Translations under genes and position numbers: made by a program | Notes under the pieces: model-generated | What the model saw: only the letters and a program-made list of their open reading frames with translations | Database searches by the model: none | Told to the model about the DNA's origin: nothing | Assembly: GCA_024636985.1 (NCBI GenBank) | Contig: JAGXFY010000015.1 | Span: forward strand, 3,795-67,794 | Reading direction: 5' to 3' | DNA length: 64,000 nt | From: Petrocella sp024636985 | Lineage (GTDB): Bacteria > Bacillota > Clostridia > Lachnospirales > Vallitaleaceae | In this document: positions 51,130-61,081 of the stretch, one piece after another | How the letters are laid out: every line of letters begins with the position of its first letter | Position numbering within the stretch: the stretch's first letter is position 1

Positions 51130-51600
51130 GTAAAGGTTGCATCCATAGTTCGTCTCAACTTGTCCTATGAAAACCCATCCGTGGATTACCTAAAACGGCC
51201 TCTTGTTCCTACATCCATGTAGGAAAAGTCGGCGGTCTGCATCCATGCAGACTTGCTTATTTAGCTAACACCACTCCTGGAACTTCATAGTCGATGTTGG
51301 CTGTTTTAGTATTATAGACTGCTCAAGCGCTACACTTAAGCCAATGAATTAGAGCCTATTAAATAACACATATGCGGAACCGAATGAGGAAAGAAATAGC
51401 ACTGATCAATCACAGTTCTACATGGATGTAGAACGTCCTTCATTTTTACATGGATGTAAAAAAAGAAGGATGATTGAGCAGTGCTATTTCTTGACGAAAT
51501 GACGACCTATTACCGAGTAGATGTGATACACAGGTTTTCCGATGACCGTACGAAGTGTAAGGCGAGGAAAAGCTGTGTGTTACAACTACGATTATAATCT
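51130..51600. repeat. Block of hairpins sharing a CATCC(A/G)TG core
   Basis: This gene-free block contains four small hairpins: TTCCTACATCCATGTAGGAA (51206-51225), GTCTGCATCCATGCAGAC (51235-51252), GTTCTACATGGATGTAGAAC (51415-51434) and TTTTTACATGGATGTAAAAA (51443-51462). The last two sit inside a 22-bp outer stem (51391-51412 with 51471-51492, one mismatch). A further stem pairs 51523-51540 with 51566-51583. No protein is encoded. The block separates convergent gntR and ABC-F genes. Confidence 0.7.
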
Positions 51601-51652
51601 TGATTAACAGTTTAGATAATAACCTTAAAATCAAAACCAATCGGTAGAATTA

Positions 51653-53575
51653 TTACACATCTATTTCTTCCAGAGCATCGTGAAGATGCGTCCAAGTTTC
51701 GTATAAATTCTCAAGAGATGCTTCAAGAACTGACTTCTCTTCAGTGAGCCTAGTAGCCGCTTCATGGTCTGTATATACGGCTTCTTGACAGAGCTGCTGA
51801 TGAATGTTCTCTATTTGATTTTCATGATTATGGATATCCAATTCAGCTTTTTCAAGAAGGTTTTCCAATCTTCGTCTTTCAGTTTTTTTAGCCTTATCAT
51901 CTAACCAGTTTGATTTGTTTTCAGTTGTTGTCTCAGAAAGTGCTGCAGTTTCTTCTGAAGCTTTTACATCATGCTGTCTTAAGAATTCATCATAATTACC
52001 TAAGTAGGTTTTGATATTTTTGTCAGATAAATGCATGACTTTGTGAGCGACACGATTAACAAAATAGCGATCATGAGATATAAATAGTAGGGTGCCTTGA
52101 TAACCAATCAAAGCATTTTCTAAAATACTCTTAGAAATCAAATCCAAGTGATTAGTAGGCTCATCTAATATTAGAAAATTTGCTTCACTTAGCATCAGTT
52201 TTACTAAAGTTAAGCGTCCTTTTTCACCACCACTCAGCTTTGAAACTTGCTTAAAAACGTCATCACTTTTAAAAAGATACGAAGCTAAGATGTTGCGAAT
52301 TTCTCCTTGTGTCAATGTAGGGTAGGCATCGGATATCTCATCGATTAATGTATTGTCTGAGTTTAATAATTGATGCTCTTGGTCATAGTATCCGATTTTG
52401 ACTTTTGCACCGAGCTGTATCTGACCGGAATCGGCTTGCATAACCTTGTTGATGATTTTAAAAAGGGTTGATTTTCCAGACCCGTTATCTCCGATGAGGG
52501 CAATATGCTCACCTTTTTTAATCTCGAATTGGATGTGATCTAAGAGTTCTAGACGATCAAAAGACTTGCAAAGGTCTATGACTTTCATAACATCATGTCC
52601 ACTTTCATATCGTGGCTTTAATTGAAGATGCATATCGGCCTGAACTTCCATGGGGCGGTCTAATCGCTCAACTTTTTCCAGTAATTTCTCCCGGCTTTCG
52701 GCTCGCTTAATAGACTTTTCCCTATTAAATGACCGTAGCTTTTTAATAACATCCTCTTGTTGTTTGATGGTCTTTTGCTGTTGGTCGTAGTGTTTAACTT
52801 GAATCTCTTTTATATGAGCCTTCTTTTTCATGAAATCTGAGAAGTTCCCTTGATATATTATAGCTTCTCCCATTTCGATTTCTATGGTTTTATTTACAAT
52901 TTGATCTAAGAAAAATCGATCATGGGAGATGATAAATAGCGTACCTTTGTAAGATTGTAGAAAACCTTCTAACCAACGAATAGCATCCATATCCAAGTGG
53001 TTGGTAGGTTCATCTAACATCAGACAGTCCGGGTTTAATATAAGTTCTCTTGCAAGGGCAAGTCTTGTCTTTTGTCCACCGGATAGTTTGGCGACTTCAA
53101 GTTCATAGTCATCTTGGGTAAAGCCAAGACCTTTTAAGACACCTTTAATAAAGCTTTCATATTGATAGCCATCTATAGATTCAAAAAGATGGCGTAGACC
53201 AGCGTAATCTTCATTGAGTTTATCTAATATATGGAAGTCGCCTTCATGAAGATGGATTTTCTCTTCTAAGTCGATAAGTTCATTTTTTATATGGACCAAT
53301 TGCTCGTTAGCGTTATATACGTACTTATAAAGAGTCTGAGTTGAATCGGACAAGGCATTTTGCTTTAGATATCCGAAGGTCTTACCGGTAGTCTTGTAGA
53401 CAGAACCTGTATCGGCTAAAAGTTCACCGGTAATGATTCTAAAAAGCGTGGTTTTACCGGCACCATTGATACCAATTAGTGCGACTTTTTCACCTTCATT
53501 GATAATAAAATTAATATCCTTAAGTAAGGTATCTACGATAAATGATTTAGAAATATTTTTACAACTTAATATCAT
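51653..53575 (-). CDS. ABC-F family ribosome-associated ATPase
   Basis: This 640-residue protein has two ABC ATPase domains and no membrane segment: GINGAGKTTLFRIITGELLA and LSGGQKTRLALARELI in the first; GDNGSGKSTLFKIIN and LSGGEKGRLTLVKLML in the second; both have LDEPTNHLD and ISHDR. The linker between them (about residues 230-320) is charged and helical as in ABC-F translation factors. A C-terminal coiled coil (about 560-635) follows. ABC-F proteins act on the ribosomal E site or give antibiotic protection. AGAAAGGAT precedes the ATG. Confidence 0.93.
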   Translation of the reverse strand: MILSCKNISKSFIVDTLLKDINFIINEGEKVALIGINGAGKTTLFRIITGELLADTGSVYKTTGKTFGYLKQNALSDSTQTLYKYVYNANEQLVHIKNELIDLEEKIHLHEGDFHILDKLNEDYAGLRHLFESIDGYQYESFIKGVLKGLGFTQDDYELEVAKLSGGQKTRLALARELILNPDCLMLDEPTNHLDMDAIRWLEGFLQSYKGTLFIISHDRFFLDQIVNKTIEIEMGEAIIYQGNFSDFMKKKAHIKEIQVKHYDQQQKTIKQQEDVIKKLRSFNREKSIKRAESREKLLEKVERLDRPMEVQADMHLQLKPRYESGHDVMKVIDLCKSFDRLELLDHIQFEIKKGEHIALIGDNGSGKSTLFKIINKVMQADSGQIQLGAKVKIGYYDQEHQLLNSDNTLIDEISDAYPTLTQGEIRNILASYLFKSDDVFKQVSKLSGGEKGRLTLVKLMLSEANFLILDEPTNHLDLISKSILENALIGYQGTLLFISHDRYFVNRVAHKVMHLSDKNIKTYLGNYDEFLRQHDVKASEETAALSETTTENKSNWLDDKAKKTERRRLENLLEKAELDIHNHENQIENIHQQLCQEAVYTDHEAATRLTEEKSVLEASLENLYETWTHLHDALEEIDV

Positions 53576-53683
53576 AATTGTATCCTTTCTCTATCTGTGT
53601 TTCGACATTATCATACCATTAATTAGAATCATTGAAAAGCAAAAGGAAAACTAAGTACAAAATAAACAATATACCAATTAGAA

Positions 53684-53712
53684 TTGACAGTTATTTAACA
53701 AATAGCTATAAT
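53684..53712 (+). promoter_or_regulatory. rex promoter with Rex-like operator
   Basis: TTGACA (53684-53689) and TATAAT (53707-53712) are 17 bases apart. TTGACAGTTATTTAACAA (53684-53701) matches 11 of the 14 fixed positions of the Rex consensus TTGTTAA-N4-TTAACAA, so Rex may repress its own gene. Confidence 0.5.
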
Positions 53713-53744
53713 AGAATTAATAACGGAAGAATGGGGGCATCAAC

Positions 53745-54377
53745 ATGTCAGATAAGAAAATATCGACTGCAGTTATAAAGAGATTACCTAGATATTATAG
53801 ATATCTTGGAGAGTTACTTGAGAATGACATCGTTCGAATTTCTTCAAACGAATTAAGTCAACGTATGGGTGTGACAGCTTCTCAGATTCGACAGGACTTA
53901 AATAATTTTGGTGGTTTTGGGCAACAAGGGTATGGCTATAATGTGAATCACTTATACAAGGAAATTGCAAAGATTTTAGGTCTAGAGAATCACTATAGTG
54001 TGATTATTATAGGTTCCGGTAATCTTGGGCAAGCTTTAGCCAATTATACAGATTTTGAAAAGCGCGGTTTTGTTGTAAAAGGACTTTTTGATGTTAATCC
54101 AAGACTGGTAGGAATATCTGTAAGGGGTATGGATGTACAAGATATGGATCAGCTTAAAGACTTTGTTGTAGAAAATAACATTGATATTGCCATATTGACC
54201 GTTCCAAAAACAAAAGCACCTGCTATTGCCAATGACCTATGTGAGTGGGGCATTAGAGGGATTTGGAATTTTGCACCGGTGGATTTACAGATAAGTAATT
54301 TTGATGTGGTCGTTGAAAACGTTCATCTATCGGAAAGCCTGATGACATTATCCTATCGAATTAAAGATAGTTACTAA
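53745..54377 (+). CDS. rex: Redox-sensing transcriptional repressor Rex
   Basis: This 210-residue repressor reads the NADH/NAD ratio and controls fermentation genes. It has a winged helix (RLPRYYRYLGELLENDIVRI, MGVTASQIRQDLNNFGGFGQ) and a Rossmann domain (VIIIGSGNLGQALANY), ending with the swapped helix region (VHLSESLMTLSYRI). Length and motifs are normal. The upstream promoter contains a Rex-like operator. Confidence 0.96.
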   Translation: MSDKKISTAVIKRLPRYYRYLGELLENDIVRISSNELSQRMGVTASQIRQDLNNFGGFGQQGYGYNVNHLYKEIAKILGLENHYSVIIIGSGNLGQALANYTDFEKRGFVVKGLFDVNPRLVGISVRGMDVQDMDQLKDFVVENNIDIAILTVPKTKAPAIANDLCEWGIRGIWNFAPVDLQISNFDVVVENVHLSESLMTLSYRIKDSY

Positions 54378-54579
54378 AGGCTTGAATTGTAATACACTTG
54401 TAACATATTTAATAGTTGCTCAAGTTATAATAAGAGGTAGAAAACAGTTTAAAGCTGGTGTTAATTGGCTTGGAATTTTTTCTATCTTTTTTAATAATAT
54501 ACTTTCTACTTATAGATGAGTAAAAAGAGCGTTATTATTTTACTATGCCGAATTATTAAATACGTCGTTAGGAGTTGTT

Positions 54580-55179
54580 ATGATGGATAAAAAACCTCAT
54601 ATAGAGATCAAAAAAACAGGTCATATTGTCATACTTGATCAGAATTGGCATAGCTTATTCCCAGGTAGAAAACCGTATAAAATCAAACAGCTTGAACATC
54701 TATTGAATAAATTGATGAAAGAACAAGGTAAGGTTAACACGGAATATAAGGCATATAAAGCCTTAAAAAAGAAAATGATGGATGGTATTATACAAGGTAT
54801 GACAGTAGCTTTTGACGATAAGCAGGCTGAAGGTACTCAGGATTTGAAAAAAAAGCAAAAGAATATTAAAGAGATTAATGCAAAGTTTGAGACTTATGAA
54901 AAGAGAAAGCTAGAATTGCCTCAGGAAATAGAAAAAGCAAATCAGGCACTGCTGAATGAGAGCATGATTATTTTCTATGAGCGCATGATACATAACAAAG
55001 AAAAGAAAAGAAAGCTTGAGTCAGAGATCCAAACCTTACACGATAAAGTCAAAGAACTTGTTGGTAAGAAGGAAGATATCGATGAAGAAAATACGAAACT
55101 ATACGCGTTTATGCACGATTTAGCCGGTTTAGAAGTTATTGAGCAATTAGATGCTCATTACTTCGGAGGTGAAGAATGA
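54580..55179 (+). CDS. Coiled-coil protein of unknown function
   Basis: This 199-residue soluble protein begins IEIKKTGHIVILDQNWHSLF and is then mostly heptad-like helix, rich in Lys and Glu (about residues 30-185), so a long coiled coil is likely. It overlaps acpS by four bases (ATGA), so it is co-translated. I do not recognise the family. AGGAG precedes the ATG. Confidence 0.75.
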   Translation: MMDKKPHIEIKKTGHIVILDQNWHSLFPGRKPYKIKQLEHLLNKLMKEQGKVNTEYKAYKALKKKMMDGIIQGMTVAFDDKQAEGTQDLKKKQKNIKEINAKFETYEKRKLELPQEIEKANQALLNESMIIFYERMIHNKEKKRKLESEIQTLHDKVKELVGKKEDIDEENTKLYAFMHDLAGLEVIEQLDAHYFGGEE

Positions 55180-55556
55180 TTGTAGGCATAGGCAATGACA
55201 TGATAGAAATAGACCGTATTCACAAAGCAATATCAAGACCCAAATTTCTAACAAGATATTTTACAAATGAAGAGCTTGATTTGTTTAGAGATAGAAAAAT
55301 GAACCCTTCTACCATTGCTGCTAACTTTGCTGCTAAAGAAGCAGTTGCAAAGGTCTTTGGAACAGGTTTTAAGGGATTTGGTCCTAAAGATGTAGAAATA
55401 CTTAGAAATGACCTTGGAAGGCCTTATATTAATCTTTACGGACAGGCTAAAGCGATAGAAAAGCAATTGGGGATAGACAAATGGCATATTACGGTTTCAC
55501 ATACTAAATCAATGGTGTCTGTTGTTGTATTAGGAGAGAAGCATGATTATAGCTAA
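55176..55556 (+). CDS. acpS: Holo-[acyl-carrier-protein] synthase
   Basis: This 126-residue enzyme transfers the phosphopantetheine group from CoA to acyl carrier protein. IVGIGNDMIEIDRIHKAI gives the Mg-binding Asp, and NFAAKEAVAKVFGTGFKGFG the catalytic Glu-Lys pair; WHITVSHTKSMVSVVVL ends the fold. It overlaps the genes on both sides (4 and 14 bases), so acpS is translated as part of the cluster with nnr and alr. Confidence 0.95.
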   Translation: MIVGIGNDMIEIDRIHKAISRPKFLTRYFTNEELDLFRDRKMNPSTIAANFAAKEAVAKVFGTGFKGFGPKDVEILRNDLGRPYINLYGQAKAIEKQLGIDKWHITVSHTKSMVSVVVLGEKHDYS

Positions 55557-57069
55557 AAGTAATCAAATGGTAATGATGGATCAGAAAGCAATCAAAGCGT
55601 ATGCTATTCCCGGAGTTGTGTTAATGGAACATGCTGCAATGGCTGTATGTGAGATGGTCCCAATGGATAGTCAATCTATTTTGGTAGTGTGTGGTGTTGG
55701 CAACAACGGTGGTGATGGCTTTGCCATTGCCAGAAACCTGATACAAAGAGGTGAAAAGGTAACTGTACTTGGCGTTGGCAATCCCTTACAATTAAAAAAT
55801 GACGCAAAAATCATGTATGATTGTTTTGCGCATATTGAAACAGGCCTTTTTTGGTATGAAGTCTGTAGTGAAAAGAAATTAGACCAATTGTTTCAAAACA
55901 GTGATGTGATTGTAGATGCGATTTTTGGTACTGGTTGCAATCGTGTTGTATCGGATGGTTATCTAGATGTGATTGGGCGAATGAATCAAAGAAAAGCCTA
56001 TGTCATTAGCGTAGACATACCCTCCGGTGTTAATAGTGATAATGGCAAAATAATGGGTGTGTGTGTAAAGGCGAATCTGACAGTTACATTTACCTTACCA
56101 AAGCTTGGAAATATCCTATACCCAGGTGCAAGGGCGAGTGAAGCACTTAAGGTTGTAGACATAGGTATACCGAAGAAGATTTTAGAAGGTTTTGTTTTTG
56201 AATACGAAACCATCGATCAGGACACTCTAAAACGATTACCCTCAAGAAGAACAGATGGTCACAAATTCACATATGGAAGAATATTAATTATAGCAGGGTC
56301 CGAAGATATGTCGGGTGCTGCTTATATGTCTGCCATGGCAGCTTATAGAACAGGTACAGGATTGGTTGAGATTCTAACCCATGAAAGCTGTCGTATCAGC
56401 CTTCAATGTGCCTTGCCTGAAGCAATTGTTAGAACGTATCAAGATGCTAATAAAAGTCTGGAAAAGGTTTTAGAAACCCTAAATTTAGATACTTATGATG
56501 CTATCCTTATTGGGCCGGGACTCGGGCAATCGGATGTAGCCAAGCGTCTTTTAAGCCTCTCACTTGCTCAACCATCTGTACCGATTATTTTGGATGCAGA
56601 TGCCCTAAATCTACTTTCAGAAAATATGGATGTTCTACTAGCATCATCAGCACCGATTATCATGACGCCACATGTGGGTGAAATGTCAAGACTTACGAAG
56701 TTCCCCTCTGAAGCGATTCTTGAAAATACAATTGAATTTGCACAAGCATTCTCTAAATCCAATCAGGTAATTACTGTATTAAAAAGCCATCGTACGGTTG
56801 TTTGTAATCCGGAAGGCTTTACATGTATTAATCTTTGCGGAAATGACGGCATGGCGACAGCCGGCTCAGGAGATGTTTTGGCCGGTGTTATTGCAAGTTT
56901 GGTGGGACAAGGGTTAGAACCCTATAAAAGTAGTGTCTTTGGTGTAGCCATTCATAGCTTAGCGGGTGATCTTGCGTCTGAAAATATAGGACGTCATGGT
57001 TTGATGGCAAAAGATATTATTGAGGCCATTCCTAAGATTATGATGGGAAATGAGCGGTTAAATGATTGA
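55543..57069 (+). CDS. nnr: Bifunctional NAD(P)H-hydrate epimerase / dehydratase
   Basis: This 508-residue enzyme repairs hydrated NAD(P)H. The N-terminal epimerase half (residues 1-215) has VVCGVGNNGGDGFAIARNLI and VDAIFGTGCNR; the C-terminal ADP-dependent dehydratase half has YGRILIIAGSEDMSGAAYMS, IIMTPHVGEMSRL and NDGMATAGSGDVLAGVIASL. Both domains are complete. It lies in the common Gram-positive order acpS-nnr-alr. No ribosome site is needed because it overlaps acpS. Confidence 0.95.
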   Translation: MIIAKSNQMVMMDQKAIKAYAIPGVVLMEHAAMAVCEMVPMDSQSILVVCGVGNNGGDGFAIARNLIQRGEKVTVLGVGNPLQLKNDAKIMYDCFAHIETGLFWYEVCSEKKLDQLFQNSDVIVDAIFGTGCNRVVSDGYLDVIGRMNQRKAYVISVDIPSGVNSDNGKIMGVCVKANLTVTFTLPKLGNILYPGARASEALKVVDIGIPKKILEGFVFEYETIDQDTLKRLPSRRTDGHKFTYGRILIIAGSEDMSGAAYMSAMAAYRTGTGLVEILTHESCRISLQCALPEAIVRTYQDANKSLEKVLETLNLDTYDAILIGPGLGQSDVAKRLLSLSLAQPSVPIILDADALNLLSENMDVLLASSAPIIMTPHVGEMSRLTKFPSEAILENTIEFAQAFSKSNQVITVLKSHRTVVCNPEGFTCINLCGNDGMATAGSGDVLAGVIASLVGQGLEPYKSSVFGVAIHSLAGDLASENIGRHGLMAKDIIEAIPKIMMGNERLND

Positions 57070-57094
57070 AATAGAGAATAAAGGAGACAGATAA

Positions 57095-58255
57095 ATGAGA
57101 CATTATCAACGTGTCGTAGCGGAAATTAATTTGGATGCCATTATACACAATTATAGAGAGATAAGAAAGTATCTGTCAAAGGGGACCAAGATTTGTAGCG
57201 TTATTAAGGCAGATGGCTATGGCCATGGTGCAATACCGATCGCTAAGACTTTGAGTGAAGAAGGGGTAGATGCTTTTGCAGTAGCTGCTTCTCATGAAGC
57301 TGTTCTTCTTAGAAAAAATAATATACATTGCCCTATATTGGTCCTTGGCTATACGAGTGAAGATGATTATCACGATATGGTTAAACATGATATCACCCAA
57401 ACGGTTTTTCGTTTGGATATGGCAGAAAAACTTTCAGCGGTCGCAATGCAACTTGGTAAGATGGCCCGCATCCATATCAAAATAGATACAGGTATGGGTC
57501 GCATTGGGTTTGAGCCAGATGATCAAGCCCTTCAAATCATAAAAAAAATATCTAAGTTGCCCATGATAAAAATTGAGGGTATCTTCACCCATTTTTCAAG
57601 AGCAGATGAGTCCGACCATAGTACGAGTCGTATTCAACTGGATATTTTCAAAGGCTTCATCGCTAAGCTGAAAGAAGCAGGAATAGAATACTTTGATTTA
57701 CATATGTCAAACAGTGCTGGATTAATAGAAGTTCATCAAGCGGAGTTTAACATGGTACGTGTTGGTATTGCCCTATATGGATTGTATCCATCCTATGAAG
57801 TGGATCATACATTATTCGAGCTAAAACCGGCTTTGACATTAAAGAGCAATATTATCCTTCTTAAAGAAATGGATGAAGGTATGCCCATATCTTATGGTGG
57901 TACTTATGTGACAGGTAGAAAAACAAAAGTCGCTACCATTCCAGTAGGTTATGGTGATGGTTACCCTAGAGCACTATCATCAAAGGGGAGGGTTCTCATT
58001 CGAGGGTCTTATGCCCCTGTTATAGGACGTATTTGCATGGATCAGTTTATGGTGGATGTGACAGACATAGAAGATGTAAAAGAAGGGGACGATGTGGTCC
58101 TTATTGGTGATATGATGGGGCAGGGCATATCTGTAGAAGAAATCGCTTCACATATGGATACCATTAATTACGAAGTGGTTTGTCAGCTGGGAAAAAGAAT
58201 CCCTCGTGTGTATTATAAGAATGAAAAACCTGTTCTATCCATAGATTATTTTTAA
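57095..58255 (+). CDS. alr: Alanine racemase
   Basis: This 386-residue PLP enzyme makes D-alanine for peptidoglycan. The PLP Lys is in CSVIKADGYGHGAIP (about residue 38), the second catalytic Tyr in PISYGGTYVTGRKTKVATIP, and GRICMDQFMVDVTD is conserved. AAAGGAGAC precedes the ATG. It follows nnr by 25 bases and probably shares its transcript. Confidence 0.96.
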   Translation: MRHYQRVVAEINLDAIIHNYREIRKYLSKGTKICSVIKADGYGHGAIPIAKTLSEEGVDAFAVAASHEAVLLRKNNIHCPILVLGYTSEDDYHDMVKHDITQTVFRLDMAEKLSAVAMQLGKMARIHIKIDTGMGRIGFEPDDQALQIIKKISKLPMIKIEGIFTHFSRADESDHSTSRIQLDIFKGFIAKLKEAGIEYFDLHMSNSAGLIEVHQAEFNMVRVGIALYGLYPSYEVDHTLFELKPALTLKSNIILLKEMDEGMPISYGGTYVTGRKTKVATIPVGYGDGYPRALSSKGRVLIRGSYAPVIGRICMDQFMVDVTDIEDVKEGDDVVLIGDMMGQGISVEEIASHMDTINYEVVCQLGKRIPRVYYKNEKPVLSIDYF

Positions 58256-58377
58256 AAGTAGTAAACTAAGGAATGTAAAATTATAAAAAACAGGTTATAA
58301 TAATGTGCTAGGTTACAGATATAAGTGAAGACTTATGTCTGTTTTAGTCTAGTGGTTGGTTTAAGCTTAATAAAGCT

Positions 58378-59829
58378 ATGAATAATATGAAGGATAAGAG
58401 ACAAAAAAACATGAAAAAACGTAAGAATAAAATTATTGAAGAAATAAAGATAATAGAAAATGCCAGTCATGCCAGTGATATCGATGTTAGAAGGCACTTT
58501 TATGCAAAGTTGTTTGCCATTGCTTTGCCTATGGCACTTCAAAATCTGGTATCCTCCTCACTAAATCTAATTGATACATTTATGATCAGTTCACTCAGTA
58601 CAGCATCTATTGCCGGTGTTACAGCGGCCAACAAACTTTTTTTCATACTTTTTCTCTTCCTATTTGGTATTAGTAGTGGTTCGTCTATATTGACTGCTCA
58701 GTATTGGGGCGTCAAAGATGTGAAAAATATCAGAAGGGTGCTTGGGATATGTCTTATGCTTGGCATAAGCGGTGCCTTCCTATTTACATCTGCCGCCTTA
58801 TTTGCACCTGAAATGGTGATGAGGATTTTTACGAATCAATCCGGAGCAATATCAGAGGGTGCAAGTTATTTAAGGATTATTGGACTTAGCTATATACCGA
58901 CTTCTATTACATTTGCCTATGTTTTTATATTAAGAAGTACTGGCAATGTTAAGTTGCCCATGAAGATTAGTATAATAGCAATTATGCTCAACACTTTTCT
59001 TAACTGGGTACTCATCTATGGTAATATGGGAGCACCTGCCCTTGGCGTTTCTGGTGCAGCTATCGCAACTGTTATTGCTCGTGGATTAGAGTTTGCCTTA
59101 CTCATGGGCATCATCTATCGTAACAATGAAGTAGCAGCAGCACGTCTTCATGAACTTTTGGATGTGAATAAGGCTTTTTTTGCAAAATATATGAAAACGG
59201 TTTTGCCGGTAATTTTCAACGAGTTAATATGGGCTGTTGGTGTTACCATGTATGACTTGGTCTATGGGCGCATGGGTGAATCGGTTATGGCGGCCATGGG
59301 CATCACCAAAACCATAGAACAAATGACTTTTTTCTTTATCTATAGCTTAGGTAATGCATCCGGCGTCATCTTAGGTAATCAAATGGGCACAGGGGATATG
59401 ACGCAGGTCTTTTATTATGCTAAGAAGCTGGTAAAAATTATGGTCATCATTGGGCTAAGTATGAGCGTTATATTATTTAGTGTTTCAGGACCACTAGCAA
59501 GCTTTTTCCAAGTAGAACCCCTTGTAGCTACATATATTCAAAATTGTATCCGAGTATTAGCGGTTGTAACGGTAGTAAAGGGACTGAATATGTTAATCAT
59601 CGTTGGAATTTTAAGAAGCGGTGGCGATACAACTTTTGCTATGTATTTAGATGGAGGCGCGGTGTGGTTGGTAGCAGTACCCTTAGTTTTTCTAGGCGGC
59701 TTCGTATGGAAATTGGAGATTCAATACGTCTATATGTTGGCACTTTCAGAAGAATTTGTTAAAGTATCTATTGGTCTATACCGTGTATGGTCAAAAAAAT
59801 GGATCAATAACCTTATTTTTGAGGAATAG
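58378..59829 (+). CDS. MATE-family efflux transporter
   Basis: This 483-residue protein has twelve predicted membrane helices and MATE features: AIALPMALQNLVSSSLNLID near the start, GASYLRIIGLSYIPTSITFA, and the second-half repeat AVGVTMYDLVYGRMGESVMA. MATE proteins export drugs or metabolites with Na or H exchange. A basic, charged N-terminus of about 40 residues precedes the first helix. The start is uncertain because no good ribosome site lies before 58378; the Met at 58387 is also possible. Confidence 0.9.
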   Translation: MNNMKDKRQKNMKKRKNKIIEEIKIIENASHASDIDVRRHFYAKLFAIALPMALQNLVSSSLNLIDTFMISSLSTASIAGVTAANKLFFILFLFLFGISSGSSILTAQYWGVKDVKNIRRVLGICLMLGISGAFLFTSAALFAPEMVMRIFTNQSGAISEGASYLRIIGLSYIPTSITFAYVFILRSTGNVKLPMKISIIAIMLNTFLNWVLIYGNMGAPALGVSGAAIATVIARGLEFALLMGIIYRNNEVAAARLHELLDVNKAFFAKYMKTVLPVIFNELIWAVGVTMYDLVYGRMGESVMAAMGITKTIEQMTFFFIYSLGNASGVILGNQMGTGDMTQVFYYAKKLVKIMVIIGLSMSVILFSVSGPLASFFQVEPLVATYIQNCIRVLAVVTVVKGLNMLIIVGILRSGGDTTFAMYLDGGAVWLVAVPLVFLGGFVWKLEIQYVYMLALSEEFVKVSIGLYRVWSKKWINNLIFEE

Positions 59830-60319
59830 CTGGTTTAAGGTTATAGTAGAAAAAACGTTGGTGTCACCTTACTCTACACATGTGGCGTATAAGTGACTGA
59901 TAGTATATTAGAGTTAAAGACACTTTAGTATTTATAGCAACAGTGGTTTTCTGATTATTATGATTATTATGATGTGAATAATACTCGATAAATTTTGATT
60001 TGTCGGGCTATATATTTTCATTTTTTATTGTATAATGTAAATATGTTATACTGTGAAACAATTGGTATAAAGATAATGAAGTTATAATCAATTTTTTCAT
60101 CATCACGACAAATTAAAATGGTAACACCTGGGTATTACAATTTTGGTTGACTAGAACATATTTCTAGTCAATTCAATTTTACCACAACTTGGTGAGGAGT
60201 TTTTTTGTGTAACGGACAAAGACCGTATTTATGTGGAGTTTAGCGTTTCTCAAATGCCTAACTAGTATCTATAGAAAGGAGAGTCTGGTTAATTATAGGA
60301 ATTAATCATACGATGGATT
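59830..60319. other. Long intergenic region with a perfect palindrome
   Basis: About 490 bases with no convincing gene. TTGACTAGAA (60147-60156) and TTCTAGTCAA (60162-60171) form a perfect 10-bp hairpin. It is enclosed by CACCTGGG and CTTGGTG and followed by GAGGAG and seven T at about 60192-60206, so it may be an attenuator or terminator. TATAAT and TATACT near 60030-60055 could be -10 boxes. Confidence 0.45.
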
Positions 60320-61081
60320 ATGATAAAAAGTATTTTTAATGAAAAAATTTCAAATATGTTAGAATACCCTTCAATTACAATTAATGATTCATTTCTTTAT
60401 ACTCACAATAGAGTATTTAATTTGTATTACAACGATGAAACAGAAAAATTTCTTTTTTATAATGAAATTGAAGAAGTAGATCTTAATGAAATATTCGAAA
60501 AAATCACTGGACAGAGTTTGTATGAATCAAAATTTATTTTAAGTTATGGAGCGAATGCTTCAATAAAGTATCTGCATTCAAAGTTAAACTCTGAAGATGT
60601 TTTTCTTCCAGTTATTAAAGTAAGATTAACTGGATATGATATTGTTTATTCAAATTACTTTTGTGAGGATGGCACGCTACCGCATACCATTGTAGAATCA
60701 AAGGACTGTGAAATAGATGTGTTCATATATCCGATTTTGGATAATGAATTAAAACTACTAAACAAAAGTGAAGCAGTAGGTGTTGATTATGATTTGATTT
60801 CAATTTCTTCCAATGTTTTAGAAAATAACTATTTTAATGTTGATGAGTTACTTTTATATGAATGCAAACATGGTGGAATAAAGTTATCAGAAGAATTCGT
60901 ATCCGTTTTAGCAATAACTGGCAATAACAGAATATCGAAGGAAGTCTCACAATATGAGATATTGAAGACTGTTATTAATGAAAAATATGAAGTGTTTGAT
61001 ATTTTTAGTTTTTCAAAAAGAATAATAGATGATGAAGAATTTAGGACGAAAATGAATGGGAGATTATCAAGAAATGTATAA
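60320..61081 (+). CDS. Gamma-glutamylcyclotransferase-like protein
   Basis: This 253-residue protein carries, from about residue 70, KFILSYGANASIKYLHSKLN, LPVIKVRLTGYDIVYSNYFC and GTLPHTIVESKDCEIDVFIY, the pattern of gamma-glutamylcyclotransferase-like (YGSN motif) proteins seen with 'VVYSAH...GAIPATL' in other bacteria. Here Ser of YGSN is Ala and the catalytic Glu is not obvious, so activity is uncertain. The ribosome site is weak. The next gene overlaps its end by eight bases, so the two probably act together. Confidence 0.5.
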   Translation: MIKSIFNEKISNMLEYPSITINDSFLYTHNRVFNLYYNDETEKFLFYNEIEEVDLNEIFEKITGQSLYESKFILSYGANASIKYLHSKLNSEDVFLPVIKVRLTGYDIVYSNYFCEDGTLPHTIVESKDCEIDVFIYPILDNELKLLNKSEAVGVDYDLISISSNVLENNYFNVDELLLYECKHGGIKLSEEFVSVLAITGNNRISKEVSQYEILKTVINEKYEVFDIFSFSKRIIDDEEFRTKMNGRLSRNV

